Source: Bacillota bacterium
GTDB taxonomy: Bacteria > Bacillota > Negativicutes > Sporomusales > Sporomusaceae
Reading direction: 5' to 3'
Assembly (NCBI GenBank): GCA_023443285.1
Contig: JAEZVB010000118.1
Location: 1 to 33,049 of the forward strand
DNA length: 33,049 bases
Shown in pieces: positions 31,348-33,049 of this stretch (its first letter is position 1; the number at the start of each line of letters is the position of its first letter). The notes beneath the pieces are model-generated. The model was not told the origin of the DNA. It saw only the letters and a program-made list of their open reading frames with translations, and did no database searches. A program made the position numbers and the translations under genes.

Positions 31348-31797
31348 TTGACATCCATTGCCAGACATCTAACCATTGATATGTACGGCTGTAACTATGA
31401 AAACCTTAATAACCTCGAATTCATCAAAACTGCTATGCTAGCTGCAATCAGCGATGCCAACCTGACCGTGCAAGACTTAGTCGGTCACCATACTGAGCCT
31501 CAGGGTCTGACACTAATTGCCCTGCTTGGCCAAAGCCATATGAGCGTTCATACCTATCCAGAACAAAACTATGCCGCCATTGATTTTTTTACCTGTGGCG
31601 ATTATGCTCGTTCGGATAGAGCACTTACTATTTTAAAGGGTTTTCTGAAACCCGAAAAAATCAGGACGACCACCATCATGCGCGGCGACTTTGGCCGCCA
31701 AAAAGATATGAAGCCTCGCATCAGAGTAAGTATTGCCCCGTTACGTCGGATGCGCAACACCAGTGTTCGAGTTTGGCGCTTTTTACGTAACAAATAA
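31348..31797 (+). CDS. speD: SpeD-family pyruvoyl decarboxylase, divergent active site
   Basis: A 149-residue homologue of the S-adenosylmethionine decarboxylase proenzyme, which self-cleaves to form a pyruvoyl group and supplies aminopropyl groups for spermidine. With the TTG start at 31348 (AAGGGG upstream), Ser63 (pyruvoyl precursor), His68 and Cys83 fall at the numbers used for Thermotoga SpeD. Differences: the residue before the cleavage serine is Gln62 instead of Glu, and the usual H-x-F-x-P motif reads HHTEP, so Phe49, reported to stack on the substrate adenine, is Thr; Trp70 is Tyr. The C-terminus is longer and strongly basic. No spermidine synthase is adjacent. Substrate may differ from AdoMet. 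Confidence 0.85.
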   Translation: MTSIARHLTIDMYGCNYENLNNLEFIKTAMLAAISDANLTVQDLVGHHTEPQGLTLIALLGQSHMSVHTYPEQNYAAIDFFTCGDYARSDRALTILKGFLKPEKIRTTTIMRGDFGRQKDMKPRIRVSIAPLRRMRNTSVRVWRFLRNK

Positions 31798-31813
31798 TTA
31801 TCTGGATATACTA

Positions 31814-31848
31814 TTGACAAAAACAAGAAGTTGGATAATAATAATCCA
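31814..31848 (+). promoter_or_regulatory. Rubrerythrin promoter with overlapping inverted repeat
   Basis: Perfect TTGACA (31814-31819) is followed at 16-17 bp by TAATAA/AATAAT (31836-31842). An inverted repeat TGGAT-N7-ATCCA (31832-31848) covers the -10 and start region, a position suited to repression by a redox or peroxide sensor. Confidence 0.6.
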
Positions 31849-31880
31849 TAGATAATTATATTTGAAGGGGGATATTTTTA

Positions 31881-32375
31881 ATGAGTACAACTGATAAAAA
31901 TCTTGCCGCCGCTTTTGCTGGGGAATCGCAAGCAAATCGTAAATATCTTGCTTTTGCAAAAAAAGCTGACAGTGAAGGTTATGCCCAGGCAGCCAAACTA
32001 TTCCGCGCTGCTGCTGAAGCGGAAACTATTCATGCGCACACTCACCTAAAAGCAATGGGCGCCATTAAATCAACTGCTGAAAATCTTGAAACAGCTGTAT
32101 CTGGTGAAACCTATGAATTTGAATCAATGTATCCTGACTTCATCAAAGTAGCACAAGAAGAGAATAACACTGCTGCGGTTCGTACTTTCACGCTTGCTAA
32201 CGAAGCCGAGAAAGTTCATGCTGCACTCTATAAAAAAGCTCTCGCTAATATCAGCAGTAGTGAAACATATGACTATTATCTCTGTACAGTTTGTGGCCAT
32301 ATTGCGGAAAAAGAAGCACCTGAAAAATGCCCAATCTGCGGAGCGAAAACGCAAGCATATAAAAACATTGGATAA
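31881..32375 (+). CDS. rbr: Rubrerythrin
   Basis: A peroxide-reducing non-haem diiron protein of anaerobes. The 164-residue product has a four-helix diiron domain (about 1-125) with Glu ligands in AFAGESQANRKY, AAEAETIHAHTH and LANEAEKVHA, and a C-terminal rubredoxin domain (about 130-164) with CTVCG and CPICG cysteine pairs binding one iron. Shorter than classical 190-residue forms but complete. ATG 31881 follows GAAGGGGG. Own promoter and terminator; neighbouring fprA makes an oxygen-defence pair. Confidence 0.95.
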   Translation: MSTTDKNLAAAFAGESQANRKYLAFAKKADSEGYAQAAKLFRAAAEAETIHAHTHLKAMGAIKSTAENLETAVSGETYEFESMYPDFIKVAQEENNTAAVRTFTLANEAEKVHAALYKKALANISSSETYDYYLCTVCGHIAEKEAPEKCPICGAKTQAYKNIG

Positions 32376-32398
32376 GAATTACATATGACGCGAAATGA

Positions 32399-32430
32399 AA
32401 GCCTAACCATTACGGTTGGGCTTTTATCTA
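32399..32430 (+). terminator. Intrinsic terminator of rubrerythrin
   Basis: AAGCCTAACC (32399-32408) pairs with GGTTGGGCTT (32414-32423) with one T-G pair and a 5-nt loop, followed by TTATCTATT. Confidence 0.85.
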
Positions 32431-32474
32431 TTCAATCGAAAATTGCACACACTTTGAACGGTTTAAAAGAGATT

Positions 32475-32814
32475 TTACTTTTGTCATGAAACAAAAGTAA
32501 CAAAAATTCTAGGCCTAAAGCCTCCAAAAGCTGAAAGCCAGGCAGTATTCCTAAAATTCGTAAACTCGCTACGCTCAAACAGTACGAATTTCTTAACGGA
32601 ATACTACCCGGCTTTCTCCTGCGGAACGCTTTTTCCGGCAATGGCCGGGTGGTTATGGGAGTTCCAAGGGCGCCGAGTGTAAACAGTAGGAGTCACAGGC
32701 GGTCGTTATGCAAAAGCGGAGGTTAATCGCCAACAGCGAAGCGTTGTATGACGGCCGCATGTGCCGGGTTTTGTACTTTACACCTCTTGTTTTATAAGGC
32801 CTCCGCGACTCCCA
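32475..32814. repeat. Gene-free structured element with several long inverted repeats
   Basis: Three folded units are visible. (A) ttacttttgt/acaaaagtaa, 10 bp perfect (32475-32484 with 32491-32500). (B) A long hairpin 32534-32615: aaagcc/ggcttt, agtattcc/ggaatact and aaattcgta/tacgaattt, all perfect. (C) A nested 32656-32814 structure: tgggagt/actccca, gtgtaaa/tttacac, gcggtcgttat/atgacggccgc with two wobbles, and a caac-a-gc/gcgttg hairpin. Small open frames here look spurious. The nature is unknown: structured RNA or dispersed repeat. Confidence 0.7.
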
Positions 32815-32863
32815 AAACTTATAAATTCCGAACAGTCTAAGCTTGTATCAAATACATAACATA

Positions 32864-32891
32864 AAAAAGCACTCAAAATTGAGTGCTTTTT
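32864..32891. terminator. Bidirectional-looking terminator
   Basis: A 13-bp AT-flanked stem (32864-32876 with 32879-32891, core GCACTCA/TGAGTGC) with A/T arms. It resembles the clpC terminator at 22177-22207. It may serve a gene beyond the window on the minus strand, or the structured element before it. Confidence 0.7.
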
Positions 32892-32964
32892 AAACCAGCA
32901 ACTTCCTAATCTCCCAGGCCGAACCAACCAAGTACCTTCGGCTCTCTACGACTGTCCATAGCAT

Positions 32965-33045
32965 CCCATCTCCGTTGTTGTCAGTCCGGGCGCGGCCTAC
33001 GAAGTACTTCCAGTACATCGTAGACCACGTCCTCCTTCCGCCTAG
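32965..33045. repeat. Copy 2 of the palindromic repeat, at window edge
   Basis: Left block 32965-32993 and right block 33028-33045 match copy 1 (154-182, 214-231) at 27 of 29 and 17 of 18 bases. The central 34 bp differ in sequence but fold as ctacga-a-gtac / gtac-a-tcgtag (32997-33007 with 33013-33023, loop ttcca). The outer inverted arm would extend beyond the window end. Confidence 0.75.
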
Positions 33046-33049
33046 GATA

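Noticed and set aside
32432..32641. Minus-strand open frame after rubrerythrin
   Set aside because: It spans the perfect inverted repeats of the structured element, so its codons are fixed by pairing; no ribosome site or family match seen.
32475..32890. CRISPR array or insertion sequence in the gene-free 3' region
   Set aside because: There are no regularly spaced direct repeats and no transposase fragment; the pattern is nested inverted repeats.

Overview
The window looks like a chromosomal housekeeping region of an anaerobic, spore-forming Firmicute with a Gram-negative-type envelope (class Negativicutes, Sporomusaceae-like). This placement is inferred. In support: a Bacillus/Clostridia-type gene order (ctsR-mcsA-mcsB-clpC-radA-disA, PIN-TRAM, ispD-ispF, gltX, cysE, cysS, mrnC, rlmB, yacP, sigH), sporulation genes (sigH, spoIIP), an anaerobe's oxygen-defence genes (flavodiiron protein, rubrerythrin), a fused ispDF and moderate GC. 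No 16S gene is present to settle it. Nearly all genes lie on the minus strand. I found no phage, transposase, CRISPR array or broken gene.

Layout. 1-679: a minus-strand tRNA cluster (elongator Met, Thr-GGT, initiator Met, Tyr, Thr-TGT) with a perfect consensus promoter and an embedded palindromic repeat. 847-4135: uppP with a Nudix gene, a DUF421 membrane protein, and 6-phosphofructokinase. 4326-7909: sigH, yacP, a VanW protein, rlmB. 8028-12445: an HD-GYP protein, then a cysteine operon (cysE-cysS-mrnC-thyX) led by a Cys-specific T-box. 12937-17253: gltX, a small exported protein, ispDF, PIN-TRAM. 17567-19597 (plus strand): a MazG-like small protein, spoIIP, and a small membrane protein that shares a module with SpoIIP. 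19611-26819: disA, radA, and the clpC-mcsB-mcsA-ctsR operon with a CtsR operator. 26995-30984: rlmI-like methyltransferase with a membrane hydrolase-like gene, then fprA-fabK. 31348-32375 (plus): a divergent SpeD homologue and rubrerythrin. 32430-33049: gene-free DNA rich in inverted repeats.

How the parts work together. The region combines translation and RNA maturation (tRNAs, GltX, CysS, Mini-III, RlmB, RlmI), protein quality control (CtsR/McsAB/ClpC), genome-integrity signalling (RadA, DisA), isoprenoid/undecaprenyl supply (IspDF, UppP), sporulation (SigH, SpoIIP) and oxygen defence (FprA, rubrerythrin).

Most worth a second look: (1) the SpeD homologue, which keeps the pyruvoyl serine but has changed residues at the cleavage-site neighbour and the substrate-stacking position; (2) a repeat seen at both ends of the window whose flanks are conserved while the central hairpin has a different sequence; (3) a roughly 350-bp structured non-coding element after rubrerythrin; (4) an uncharacterised module shared by SpoIIP and the adjacent small membrane protein; (5) a strong sigH promoter followed immediately by a terminator-like hairpin.
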